Below the pieces are notes generated by a model. That model saw nothing but the letters and a program-made list of their open reading frames with translations, had not been told where the DNA came from and made no database searches. Of a stretch of 64,000 nucleotides of DNA, positions 28,681-36,735 are shown piece by piece. How positions within the stretch are numbered: the first letter of the stretch is position 1; each line of letters starts with the position of its first letter. The stretch lies in contig CACLUK010000002.1 in NCBI GenBank assembly GCA_902610115.1, positions 1-64,000 on the forward strand. The letters run 5' to 3'. This stretch comes from an uncultured Pelagibacteraceae bacterium. GTDB taxonomy: Bacteria; Pseudomonadota; Alphaproteobacteria; Pelagibacterales; Pelagibacteraceae. The translations under genes and the position numbers were made by a program.

Positions 28681-31600
28681 ATGGCTCAAAATATTTCAGT
28701 TCCAGATATAGGTGATTTCAAAGACGTAGAAGTAATAGAAATTTTAGTCAAACCTGGTGATCAGATAAATAAAAACGATCCTATAGTAACAATCGAAAGT
28801 GATAAATCCAGTGTAGAAATTCCATCACCTTCTGCTGGTCAAATTAAAGATTTAAAAGTAAAAATAGGAGATAAAGTATCTGAGGGAAGTTTATTAGCTA
28901 CTATTGAAAATGGTCAAACAGCTTCTTCTCCAAAACAAGAAATAAAAAAAGAAGCCGTGAAAGAGGAGGTGGTTAAGGAACAACCAAAATCTAATGGTAA
29001 CTTAAATCCTGTAAAACAAGTTAAAAAAGTTTTTGCAGAACCGGCTTCAAAGGATGACATTGATCCAGTTGAAACTAATGAATGGATAGAGTCATTAAAC
29101 TCTGTAATTGAGTCTGATGGTGCACCAAGAGCAAGCTATCTATTAAATAAAGTTATTGATCAAGCTTATAAATCTGGTTTGGTTTTACCTGATACTAGAA
29201 CAACGCCATATATAAATACTATTCCACCCGAGGCAGAAGCTAAATCACCGGGTGATCAAAATATTGAAAAGAAATTAAGAGCAATTATTAGATGGAATGC
29301 CGCTGCAATGGTTGTAAAAGCTAATAAAAAAAGTTCTGAACTAGGCGGGCACATAGGAACTTTTGCGTCAGCAGCAACATTGTATGACGTTGGTATGAAT
29401 CATTTTTGGAGAGCAAAAAATAATAAATTTGGTGGAGACTTAGTATATTTTCAAGGCCACTCAGCTCCAGGTATGTACGCAAGAGCATTCTTAGAAGGAA
29501 GGCTCTCAGCTAAACAATTAGATGGATTTAGACAAGAGGTTGGTAAAGATGGTCTATCATCTTATCCTCACCCTTGGTTAATGCCTGACTTTTGGCAGTT
29601 TCCGACAGTGTCAATGGGTCTTGGTCCCATCATGGCAATTTATCAAGCAAGATTCCTAAAATATTTAATAAATAGAGGTTTAGTCAAAGATGAGGGTAGA
29701 AAAATTTGGGTATTCTTAGGAGACGGAGAAATGGATGAACCAGAGTCTATGGGAGCAATCGGCCTAGCTGCAAGAGAAAAATTAGATAATTTAATCTTTG
29801 TAATTAATTGTAATCTTCAAAGACTTGATGGCCCTGTTAGAGGCAATGGAAAAATTATTCAAGAGCTCGAGGGAAGTTTTAGAGGAACCGGTTGGAATGT
29901 TATCAAAGTTATTTGGGGATCTTATTGGGATAAGCTTCTTATGAAAGATAAGTCTGGTCTACTGGTAAAAAGAATGAACGAATGTGTTGATGGAGAGTAT
30001 CAAGCTTTTAAGGCAAAAGATGGTTTATATGTTAGAGAAAAATTTTTTGGTAAGTATCCTGAGTTAAAAGAAATGGTGTCTACAATGACAGACAAAGATA
30101 TTTGGAGATTAAATAGAGGGGGTCACGATCCACATAAAGTTTACGCTGCCTATCACTCAGCAATGCAGCATACCGGTTCTCCAACTGTTATTCTCGCAAA
30201 AACAATTAAAGGGTACGGTATGGGAAAATCTGGTGAAAGTATAAATACAACCCATCAACAAAAGAAATTAGATGAGGAGGATTTGCTTTATTATAGAGAT
30301 AGATTTGGTGTGCCTCTTACTGATAAACAGGTAAAAAATATTGAGTATTACAAACCAGATGAAAACTCTGAAGAAATTAAGTATCTAAAAGCTCAAAGAG
30401 TAAAGCTTGGTGGTTTTATTCCAGAAAGATCTTCTTTTGCAAAACAAATAAAAGCTCCGCCTAAAGAAATTTTCGATAATTTTATGAAATCTACAGGAGA
30501 TAAAGAAATGTCGACTACGATGGCATTAGTTAGAATGCTAACTGCATTACTGAGAGATAAAAATATATCACCAAGATTAGTTCCTATCATCCCAGATGAG
30601 GCAAGAACTTTTGGGATGGAAGGTTTTTTCCAAAAAATAGGAATATATGCTCACGAAGGTCAAAAATATGAGCCTGTAGACTCAGAACAGTTAAGCTCGT
30701 ACAGGGAAGATAAAAGTGGCCAAGTATTAGAAGAAGGAATAAACGAGTCAGGAGCAATGTCATCTTGGATTGCAGCTGGTACAGCTTACACAAATCACGA
30801 TTTAGAAATGATACCTATTTATATCTTTTACTCCATGTTTGGTTTTCAAAGGGTTGGAGATTTAGCGTGGGCCGCTGGAGACTCTCAAGCAAGAGGTTTT
30901 TTAATCGGAGCTACTGCTGGCAGAACAACTTTAGCTGGAGAAGGACTTCAGCACCAAGATGGTCATAGTCATTTACTAGCATCAAATATTCCTAACTGTA
31001 TTAGTTATGATCCAACGTTTGCCTATGAAATGGCTGTAATATTACGAGATGGACTAAAAAGAATGCATGAGAAAAAAGAAAATATTTTCTACTACATCAC
31101 TGCAATGAATGAAAATTATTCTCACCCAGAAAAGCCAAAGGGTTCCGATGAAGGAATTTTAAAGGGAATGTATTTATTTAAAGAAAATAATAACAAGAAT
31201 AAGACTAAAGTTCAGCTTTTAGGTTCAGGAACAATTTTAAGAGAAATAATTGCTGCTGCAGAAATTTTGTCAAAAGATTATGGTGTAGACTCTGATGTAT
31301 GGAGTGTAACTAGCTTCAATGAATTAAGAAAAGACGGAATGGAAACTGAGAGATGGAACTTATTAAATCCAAATGAAAAAAAGAAAAAATCATATGTCCA
31401 AAAGTGTTTAGAGAAAACAGATGGACCAGTTATTGCCGCATCAGATTACACTAGATCATTTTCTGATCAAATAAGACCTTACACCGAAAAACCTTTTTAC
31501 TCTTTAGGGACAGATGGTTATGGGAGAAGTGATACCAGAAAAAAATTAAGAAAATTTTTCGAGGTCGATAAAGAGCATATAGTTGCCTATACATTGAGCG

Positions 31601-31698
31601 CTTTAGCAAAAGAGCAGTTAGTTGAAACAAAGAAAGCTGAAAACGCAATTAAAAAGTTTAAGATTGATAAAGATAGAGATTTTCCATCTAATTTATAA
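28681..31698 (+). CDS. aceE: Pyruvate dehydrogenase E1 (homodimeric) with N-terminal lipoyl domain
   Basis: Decarboxylates pyruvate with thiamine diphosphate and acetylates lipoyl groups. From ATG 28681 the protein has 1005 residues; E. coli AceE has about 890. The extra N-terminus is a complete lipoyl domain (about 1-75) with the attachment lysine in ESDKSSVE (Lys42), then a Lys/Glu/Pro-rich linker to about residue 115. The E1 body starts near DDIDPVETNEWIESL. The thiamine motif is GDGEMDEPES ending at VINCNLQRLDGPVRGN. GGHIGTFASAATLYDVG and FFYSMFGFQRVGDLAW-type blocks are AceE family sequence. I prefer 28681 over an in-frame ATG at 28654, because a TATAAT lies at 28670-28675 and homology starts at MAQNISVPD. 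Two bases precede aceF. Confidence 0.95.
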   Translation: MAQNISVPDIGDFKDVEVIEILVKPGDQINKNDPIVTIESDKSSVEIPSPSAGQIKDLKVKIGDKVSEGSLLATIENGQTASSPKQEIKKEAVKEEVVKEQPKSNGNLNPVKQVKKVFAEPASKDDIDPVETNEWIESLNSVIESDGAPRASYLLNKVIDQAYKSGLVLPDTRTTPYINTIPPEAEAKSPGDQNIEKKLRAIIRWNAAAMVVKANKKSSELGGHIGTFASAATLYDVGMNHFWRAKNNKFGGDLVYFQGHSAPGMYARAFLEGRLSAKQLDGFRQEVGKDGLSSYPHPWLMPDFWQFPTVSMGLGPIMAIYQARFLKYLINRGLVKDEGRKIWVFLGDGEMDEPESMGAIGLAAREKLDNLIFVINCNLQRLDGPVRGNGKIIQELEGSFRGTGWNVIKVIWGSYWDKLLMKDKSGLLVKRMNECVDGEYQAFKAKDGLYVREKFFGKYPELKEMVSTMTDKDIWRLNRGGHDPHKVYAAYHSAMQHTGSPTVILAKTIKGYGMGKSGESINTTHQQKKLDEEDLLYYRDRFGVPLTDKQVKNIEYYKPDENSEEIKYLKAQRVKLGGFIPERSSFAKQIKAPPKEIFDNFMKSTGDKEMSTTMALVRMLTALLRDKNISPRLVPIIPDEARTFGMEGFFQKIGIYAHEGQKYEPVDSEQLSSYREDKSGQVLEEGINESGAMSSWIAAGTAYTNHDLEMIPIYIFYSMFGFQRVGDLAWAAGDSQARGFLIGATAGRTTLAGEGLQHQDGHSHLLASNIPNCISYDPTFAYEMAVILRDGLKRMHEKKENIFYYITAMNENYSHPEKPKGSDEGILKGMYLFKENNNKNKTKVQLLGSGTILREIIAAAEILSKDYGVDSDVWSVTSFNELRKDGMETERWNLLNPNEKKKKSYVQKCLEKTDGPVIAASDYTRSFSDQIRPYTEKPFYSLGTDGYGRSDTRKKLRKFFEVDKEHIVAYTLSALAKEQLVETKKAENAIKKFKIDKDRDFPSNL

Positions 31699-31700
31699 AT

Positions 31701-32960
31701 ATGGCTAGTACAAAAATTTTAGTTCCAGACATGGGTGACTTCAAGGACGTAGAGATTATTGAAGTTCTGGTTAAAGCGGGACAGCAAATAAAAAAAAATG
31801 ACTCTCTTATTACATTGGAAAGTGACAAATCAAGTGTTGAAGTGCCATCTACTCATGAGGGAGTTATTGAAAAAATAAATGTTAAAGTAGGTGATAAAGT
31901 CAACAAAGGAGACTTAATTCTTAGTCTGAATGCAGAGAGTGCAACTGAACAAAAAAAAGAAGTAGTTAGTGAGCAAAAAAAAGTTGAGAATAAAGAGGTA
32001 AAAAAAATCAAACCTCAAATACCTAAAGAGATTATTCCTGTAGTACCCACATCACAAACAGATATTAAATCAGCTAGTCCAAAGGTTAGAAAGTTTGCAA
32101 GAGAGTTAGGTGCCAATGTAGCTGAAATACCTGGTTCTCAAAGAGGTGGTAGAGTTTCTGAGGAAGATGTTAAAAATTTTGTAAGATCTCAAGTTACAGT
32201 CAGCGGTGGAAAAGTAGAAAAGAAAGTTCATAAAGAAGAGTATCCGCATGAAGAGTTTGGTGAAATCGAACTAAAAGATATACCAAGAGTTAAAAGATTA
32301 TCTGGTCCTCACTTAGTAAGATCTTGGACCGAAATTCCCCATGTCACACAGCATGATGAAGTTGATATTACAGAAATGGAACAATTCAGATCATCATTAT
32401 ATGATTACTATACTGGTGAGAAAATAAAAGTAACACCTCTCGCTTTTATAGCAAAAGCACTTGTAAGTGCTTTGAAGAAATTTCCCAATTTTAATGCTTC
32501 AATTGACAGTGCTAACGACAAAATTATTTATAAAAAATATTTTCATGTTGGTTTTGCAGTAGATACTCCTCACGGTCTAATGGTGCCTAAAATACGAGAT
32601 GTTGATCAAATGAGTATAAAAGAAATTGGAAGCGCTTTAAGAAAAACAAGTAGACTTTGCAGAGATTTGAAAATTGATAAGAAGGAATTTTTTGGCGGTT
32701 CAATGACCATATCAAGCTTGGGTGGCATTGGAGGAACTTTCTTTACCCCAATTATAAATCCTCCTGAAGTCGCAATACTTGGAGTCGGAAAAAGTTTCGA
32801 CAGGTTGGTAAAAGTTAATGACAAGTTTGTTTCAAGAAAAATTTTACCTATTTCACTCTCATACGATCATAGAATAATTGACGGCGCGGAAGGTGCTAGG
32901 TTCTGCGTCTATCTAGGGAAATGTCTTGGCAAGGACTTCGCTTTTAAACTTGCCGTTTAA
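31701..32960 (+). CDS. aceF: Pyruvate dehydrogenase E2, dihydrolipoamide acetyltransferase
   Basis: Core subunit that passes the acetyl group from lipoate to CoA. The 419 residues contain one lipoyl domain (1-76, lysine in ESDKSSVE, Lys43), a charged linker, the E3/E1-binding domain (about 128-165, ASPKVRKFARELGANVAEI), a second linker and the catalytic domain ending with the His/Asp motif SYDHRIIDGAEGARF. E. coli AceF has three lipoyl domains; this one has a single domain that is nearly the same as the one fused to AceE upstream. No dihydrolipoamide dehydrogenase gene follows, so E3 must be encoded elsewhere. Confidence 0.95.
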   Translation: MASTKILVPDMGDFKDVEIIEVLVKAGQQIKKNDSLITLESDKSSVEVPSTHEGVIEKINVKVGDKVNKGDLILSLNAESATEQKKEVVSEQKKVENKEVKKIKPQIPKEIIPVVPTSQTDIKSASPKVRKFARELGANVAEIPGSQRGGRVSEEDVKNFVRSQVTVSGGKVEKKVHKEEYPHEEFGEIELKDIPRVKRLSGPHLVRSWTEIPHVTQHDEVDITEMEQFRSSLYDYYTGEKIKVTPLAFIAKALVSALKKFPNFNASIDSANDKIIYKKYFHVGFAVDTPHGLMVPKIRDVDQMSIKEIGSALRKTSRLCRDLKIDKKEFFGGSMTISSLGGIGGTFFTPIINPPEVAILGVGKSFDRLVKVNDKFVSRKILPISLSYDHRIIDGAEGARFCVYLGKCLGKDFAFKLAV

Positions 32961-32983
32961 TCAATTATAAAATAGTACAAGGC

Positions 32984-33883
32984 ATGAATAAAAAAGTTTT
33001 CTCTCTTATTTGTGCTATCAGCTGTTCTTTAATTTGGGGCTCAGCTTTCGTCGCTCAAGATATGGGAATGGATTATAACGGACCATTTACTTTTACTTTC
33101 GGCAGACTCTTTCTTGGATTTCTTACACTAATCCCATTTTTGTTTATTTTCGAATATAAAAAGGTTAATTCAATAATTTTTAAAAAAGTTAACATTTTAA
33201 ATCTATTGCTTATTGGATTTCTTCTTTCAATGGGTAATGTTTTACAGCAGTATGCCCTTCTTTATACTGATGTAGCTAATACAGCAGTATTTACAATTTT
33301 TTATGTAATTTTAGTTCCATTTGTTGCTTACTACTTTTTTTCAAAAAATATTCATAAATCTGTTTGGCTATCTATTATTATTTGTTTATTTGGAGGTATC
33401 CTTTTAACTGAGTTCGATAATATTCAAGTTAGAATAGGAGATAGTATTGCAGTTTTTAATGCATTATTTTGGGCGTTCCATATTGTTTTTATTTCAAGAT
33501 TTTTGAGAATATTTAATTATCCAATTACTATTGCATGCCTTCAATGCTTAATTGCATCTATATTTGCATTGATGCCAGCTTTTGTTTTTGAAAGTGTTAA
33601 ATTTTCAAATATGGTTTTAGATGGAAAAGAGATGTTATACGCTGGAATTCTATCAAGTGGAGTGGCGTTTCTTCTTCAAATTTACGGACAACAAAACCTT
33701 TCTCCAGCGCCTGTAGCTATTATATTTTCACTAGAAGGTGTATTCGCTTCTATTTTCGGATGGATAATTTTAAGTCAGTTTTTAAATGAAATTAAAATTA
33801 TAGGAATAATTCTTATTTTATTTGCAGTTATTTTTTCACAATTAGCTCCGTTATATGATAAAAAAAAGTATGGACGAGTCTAA
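32984..33883 (+). CDS. EamA/DMT-family permease
   Basis: Inner-membrane drug/metabolite transporter of 299 residues with ten hydrophobic helices in two EamA repeats. The start is ISCSLIWGSAFVAQDMG, a family-typical first helix, and the second repeat begins near residue 150 (AVFNALFWAFHIVFISRF). The late segment SPAPVAIIFSLEGVFASIFGWIIL is the conserved helix pair of the second repeat. Substrate cannot be read; members export amino acids or other metabolites. 23 bp after aceF and overlapping the thioesterase gene, so it may share that transcript. Confidence 0.88.
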   Translation: MNKKVFSLICAISCSLIWGSAFVAQDMGMDYNGPFTFTFGRLFLGFLTLIPFLFIFEYKKVNSIIFKKVNILNLLLIGFLLSMGNVLQQYALLYTDVANTAVFTIFYVILVPFVAYYFFSKNIHKSVWLSIIICLFGGILLTEFDNIQVRIGDSIAVFNALFWAFHIVFISRFLRIFNYPITIACLQCLIASIFALMPAFVFESVKFSNMVLDGKEMLYAGILSSGVAFLLQIYGQQNLSPAPVAIIFSLEGVFASIFGWIILSQFLNEIKIIGIILILFAVIFSQLAPLYDKKKYGRV

Positions 33884-34247
33884 TCAAGGGTTTATGAAAC
33901 ATCTTGGCGGGTTAGAGCTAAAAAAAATTAGCGATACTCAATATGAGTTTACAGTAGAAGTTAAAGAAATACATTTAAACACTGGAAAAATTGCACATGG
34001 TGGTTTTCTCTCCACTATAGCAGATACTGGTATGGGAACGGCTGCTCACAGAGTTGCTGGGGACAAGCGATGTGTAACAATAAATTTGGATATAAAATTT
34101 ATCTCAGTAGGCCAACTTGGTGATAAACTTATTGGGAAAGTGAAAATATTAAAAAAAACTAAAACACTGGTTTTTATTTCTTGTGAAATTTTTAATTCAA
34201 GCGACATAGTTGCCTCTGCAAGTGGTACTTGGAAAATACTACAATAG
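33855..34247 (+). CDS. PaaI-like hotdog thioesterase
   Basis: Small acyl-CoA thioesterase of the hotdog fold, 130 residues. The family helix and active-site region is LNTGKIAHGGFLSTIADTGMGTAAHR, with the acid in IADTGMG. The strand segment KRCVTINLDIKFISVG follows. It hydrolyses an acyl- or aryl-CoA of unknown identity. The gene overlaps the DMT transporter by 29 bp if started at 33855. An in-frame ATG at 33870 (MDESNQGF) cuts the overlap to 14 bp and is also possible. Confidence 0.83.
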   Translation: MIKKSMDESNQGFMKHLGGLELKKISDTQYEFTVEVKEIHLNTGKIAHGGFLSTIADTGMGTAAHRVAGDKRCVTINLDIKFISVGQLGDKLIGKVKILKKTKTLVFISCEIFNSSDIVASASGTWKILQ

Positions 34248-34250
34248 TAT

Positions 34251-35705
34251 TTGATGAAATCAAAAACTGTCCTCGTTTCAATTTTATTTATTTTTATTTC
34301 AATTAAAAGTGCATCCGCAAATTTTTTTAAAAATATTACAGATTTAATAGATAACAACTACGAAAGTCTTAGATATGGTATTTCTGTGGCTGATGTTGAT
34401 AACAACGGCACTTATGAATTTATAGTAGCTGGCTTTGGAAGTGAAAATTTAGCATTGTCATACAAAAATAATAAACTAATTAATATTGTAAATGATACTA
34501 AATTTGCAGATAAAAGAAGTTTTACTATTGGTGTAGCTGCTTGCGATATTGATTCTGATGGGTACGAAGAGATTTATTTTTTAAATACTGATACTTATAG
34601 TGGTGAAAAAAAATATTCCGACCGATTAATAGATCTAAAAAATACAAAATTTTTTGATATTTTTGAACAAAAGAAGAATCAAATAGATTTAAACTTTACA
34701 GCTGGTCGTTCCGTTGTTTGTGTTGATAGAAACGGAAATGGAAAATATGGTATTTATGTTGCTAATTATGGTGGTCCAACAAGATTTTATGAAAAGTTTA
34801 AGGGAAGAATAAAGGATAGGGCAGCAGAGTTCGGCTTGGATAAAATTACTGGGGGAAGAGCAGTTGTTGCTGGACATATATTATCAAACAATATTGATAT
34901 TTTCGCAGCTAATGAAAGAGGTGTTAACTTTTTGTACAAAAACGTTGATGGTACTTTTTATGATGTGGCATCAGGGTACAATGTTTTAGATCCTTATGAA
35001 AATGGAAGAGGAACTGCGTTAAGTGATATTTTGTACAGAGGTCAATTAGATATTGTTAGTGGAAATTGGGATGGAGAACACCGTATTTTTATAAAGAAAG
35101 AAAGCTCTTTTAAAGACATTGCCGATAGCAATTTTAAAAGGCCATCTAAAATTCGAACGGTTATCTCAGCTGATTTTGATAATGATGGATATGATGAAAT
35201 ATTTCTTAATAATATAGGCGAAGCAAATAAATTATTTAAAATTAAGGAAAATGGGAAATTTGAGGAAATAGACATCACTTCTAACTCTGAAGCAAATGGT
35301 CTTGGAACTGGTGCTGCTGTAGCGGACATTGATAAAGACGGAATTTTAGAATTATTGATCGCCCACGGAGAAACAGGAAATCAAATACTTACACTTTACA
35401 AAGCAAACGTAAAAAAAGATAAGAATTATTTAAGAATAAAAGCTTTGAATAAAAATGGGGCTCCAGCTAGAGGAGCAACAGTGACGCTAACATCTAATTT
35501 AAGAAAACATTCTAAAACAATAGACTCTGGTTCAGGATATCTATGCCAAATGGAACCTGTTGCCCATTATGGAATTAGAAATGGTGAAAAAGACTTTGAA
35601 GTACAAATTAAATGGACAAACGGAAAAACAAATAATTATAAAATAAAAGAAACAGGGAAGACTTATATTTTCAAACAAAGCAATATGACTATCTCGCCAT
35701 CTTAA
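34251..35705 (+). CDS. Secreted FG-GAP/VCBS-repeat protein with ASPIC/UnbV C-terminus
   Basis: Extracytoplasmic protein of 484 residues. The signal peptide is MKSKTVLVSILFIFISIKSA-like (cleavage near SASA/NFF). Several beta-propeller repeats carry Asp-rich calcium-type loops: VADVDNNGTYE, ACDIDSDGYEE, SADFDNDGYDE, VADIDKDGILE. The C-terminal part, NGAPARGATVTL to IKWTNGKTNNYKI, is the ASPIC/UnbV domain (CRTAC1-like). Role unknown; such proteins occur in the periplasm or on the surface and may bind metals or glycans. It starts 3 bp after the thioesterase gene and converges on the Cys-rich gene with a 17-bp overlap. Confidence 0.82.
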   Translation: MMKSKTVLVSILFIFISIKSASANFFKNITDLIDNNYESLRYGISVADVDNNGTYEFIVAGFGSENLALSYKNNKLINIVNDTKFADKRSFTIGVAACDIDSDGYEEIYFLNTDTYSGEKKYSDRLIDLKNTKFFDIFEQKKNQIDLNFTAGRSVVCVDRNGNGKYGIYVANYGGPTRFYEKFKGRIKDRAAEFGLDKITGGRAVVAGHILSNNIDIFAANERGVNFLYKNVDGTFYDVASGYNVLDPYENGRGTALSDILYRGQLDIVSGNWDGEHRIFIKKESSFKDIADSNFKRPSKIRTVISADFDNDGYDEIFLNNIGEANKLFKIKENGKFEEIDITSNSEANGLGTGAAVADIDKDGILELLIAHGETGNQILTLYKANVKKDKNYLRIKALNKNGAPARGATVTLTSNLRKHSKTIDSGSGYLCQMEPVAHYGIRNGEKDFEVQIKWTNGKTNNYKIKETGKTYIFKQSNMTISPS

Positions 35706-36387
35706 TAAAAATATCACCCATACCAATATTCATTTCTTCTAACGGAATATCGTTTTTAAAAGCACAAAATCTGCCTGTAATTTCATTAGCTTCTATCTTT
35801 TTAATATCAGCTTTTTGGCATTTTTTGGCTCCATAGAAAAGACCTATTGCAAGTTTACCGTCGACTATAAATACTTCATCATCATTTAGTCTTTGATTTT
35901 TACAAAAATAGTTTCTATTTACTTCCTTAGGAAAATCTTTTTTTGAACAAGGATTGTTAATTAGTAAAACATCAATTTTTTTAGGACCATCTTTAAACTT
36001 GTGTTTAATTTTTTTAACTTTTGTATAATTCATTAGATCACAAGAACATGGCCAACAACATCTATAAAGCTCTCCACAAATATTTTTTCGCGTTCTTAAC
36101 TCCTTAACATAAATATAGTCAGGTTTTTCTCCAGGATTGATTAAAGAACCTGAAACAGGACAATAAAATTTATTATATTCTTTAAACTCTTCATAAGTTA
36201 AGTCTTGATCTATTAAATATTTGAAAAACCTTGGACCTGCAGCATTCCTGTTGCTGTCTGGAAATATTTTAGACCAGTTTTTAACAAGGTTTTCATAATA
36301 AAATTTTTTTTGTTGAAAATTTACTTCTGCTGTTAATGATGAGAAGTTAATTAATATTAAAAATAATACTTTTAGAAAAAATTTCAT
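35689..36387 (-). CDS. Secreted cysteine-rich protein of unknown function
   Basis: 232 residues with a clear signal peptide (MKFFLKVLFLILINFSSLTA, cleavage before EVNF). The mature part has about eleven cysteines, including FYCPVSGSL, RKNICGELYRCCWPCSCDL, NNPCSKKD, YFCKN, KKCQK and GRFCAF. These may form disulfides or bind metal in the periplasm. No family is recognised with certainty. The window also encodes DsbB and a TlpA-like thioredoxin, so oxidative folding is available. It lies tail to tail with the ASPIC/UnbV gene. Confidence 0.75.
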   Translation of the reverse strand: MKFFLKVLFLILINFSSLTAEVNFQQKKFYYENLVKNWSKIFPDSNRNAAGPRFFKYLIDQDLTYEEFKEYNKFYCPVSGSLINPGEKPDYIYVKELRTRKNICGELYRCCWPCSCDLMNYTKVKKIKHKFKDGPKKIDVLLINNPCSKKDFPKEVNRNYFCKNQRLNDDEVFIVDGKLAIGLFYGAKKCQKADIKKIEANEITGRFCAFKNDIPLEEMNIGMGDIFIKMAR

Positions 36388-36408
36388 GGATTAAATTAAA
36401 TTATTTTC

Positions 36409-36437
36409 AAGTAAGTTTCACTGCGGTTTTCTTACTT
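36409..36437 (-). terminator. Weak stem-loop after zinc-ribbon micro-ORF
   Basis: AAGTAAG (36409-36415) and CTTACTT (36431-36437) form a perfect 7-bp stem with a 15-nt loop just after the stop of the 49-residue ORF on the minus strand. The following bases are only mildly T-rich, so termination would be weak. It also lies in the region ahead of the Cys-rich gene. Confidence 0.25.
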
Positions 36438-36445
36438 AGCTGATT

Positions 36446-36595
36446 TCAATTTTTTCGTCTAATTTTTTTAATTCCGCAATCCTTACATTTTATCGTCTCA
36501 GTTGAGCCTCCTGGCCCAAAACTATAATTAATATCGATTTTTTCATATCTGTGGATACCAGCTTTACAAAACAACAAATACAACCACTTAATCAT
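36446..36595 (-). CDS. Putative 49-residue zinc-ribbon protein
   Basis: ORF of 49 residues beginning MIKWLYLLFCKAGIHRYEKI and containing IKCKDCGIKKIRRKN at the end. Cys10, His15, Cys37 and Cys40 have the spacing of a small treble-clef/zinc-ribbon site (C-x4-H ... C-x2-C), similar in style to DUF1660-like micro-proteins. It lies alone in the 344-bp gap between the Cys-rich gene and the TRAP permease and is too short for ordinary ORF cut-offs. The coherent Cys/His pattern and basic tail argue against chance. Function unknown. Confidence 0.5.
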   Translation of the reverse strand: MIKWLYLLFCKAGIHRYEKIDINYSFGPGGSTETIKCKDCGIKKIRRKN

Positions 36596-36642
36596 AATTC
36601 TAACAAAAAAAATTATTAATTATTATAACAGGGGGTAATTAA

Positions 36643-36735
36643 ATGTCAGGTTGAGAAATTTTAATAGTTGTAGCTGTTCTTTACGCAATAGTTAATTAAG
36701 CTTATTTTAAAGGTAAGAAAATTAGTAAATTTTAA
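36643..36735 (+). pseudogene. Possible decayed small membrane-protein gene (two in-frame stops)
   Basis: After a G-rich ribosome-site-like GGGGG at 36631-36635, ATG at 36643 opens a frame MSG, then TGA (36652-36654), then EILIVVAVLYAIVN, TAA (36697-36699), then AYFKGKKISKF and a final TAA (36733-36735). Reading through both stops would give a ~31-residue protein with one membrane helix and a basic tail. TGG to TGA and AAA or similar to TAA would each be single substitutions. It may be a remnant or chance. The end overlaps the TRAP permease stop on the other strand. Confidence 0.25.

Noticed and set aside
36643..36735. Recoding of TGA as Trp or selenocysteine in the micro-ORF
   Set aside because: TGA is used as a normal stop elsewhere in the window (for example argH and the GT2 gene), no SECIS-like structure was seen, and a second stop follows.
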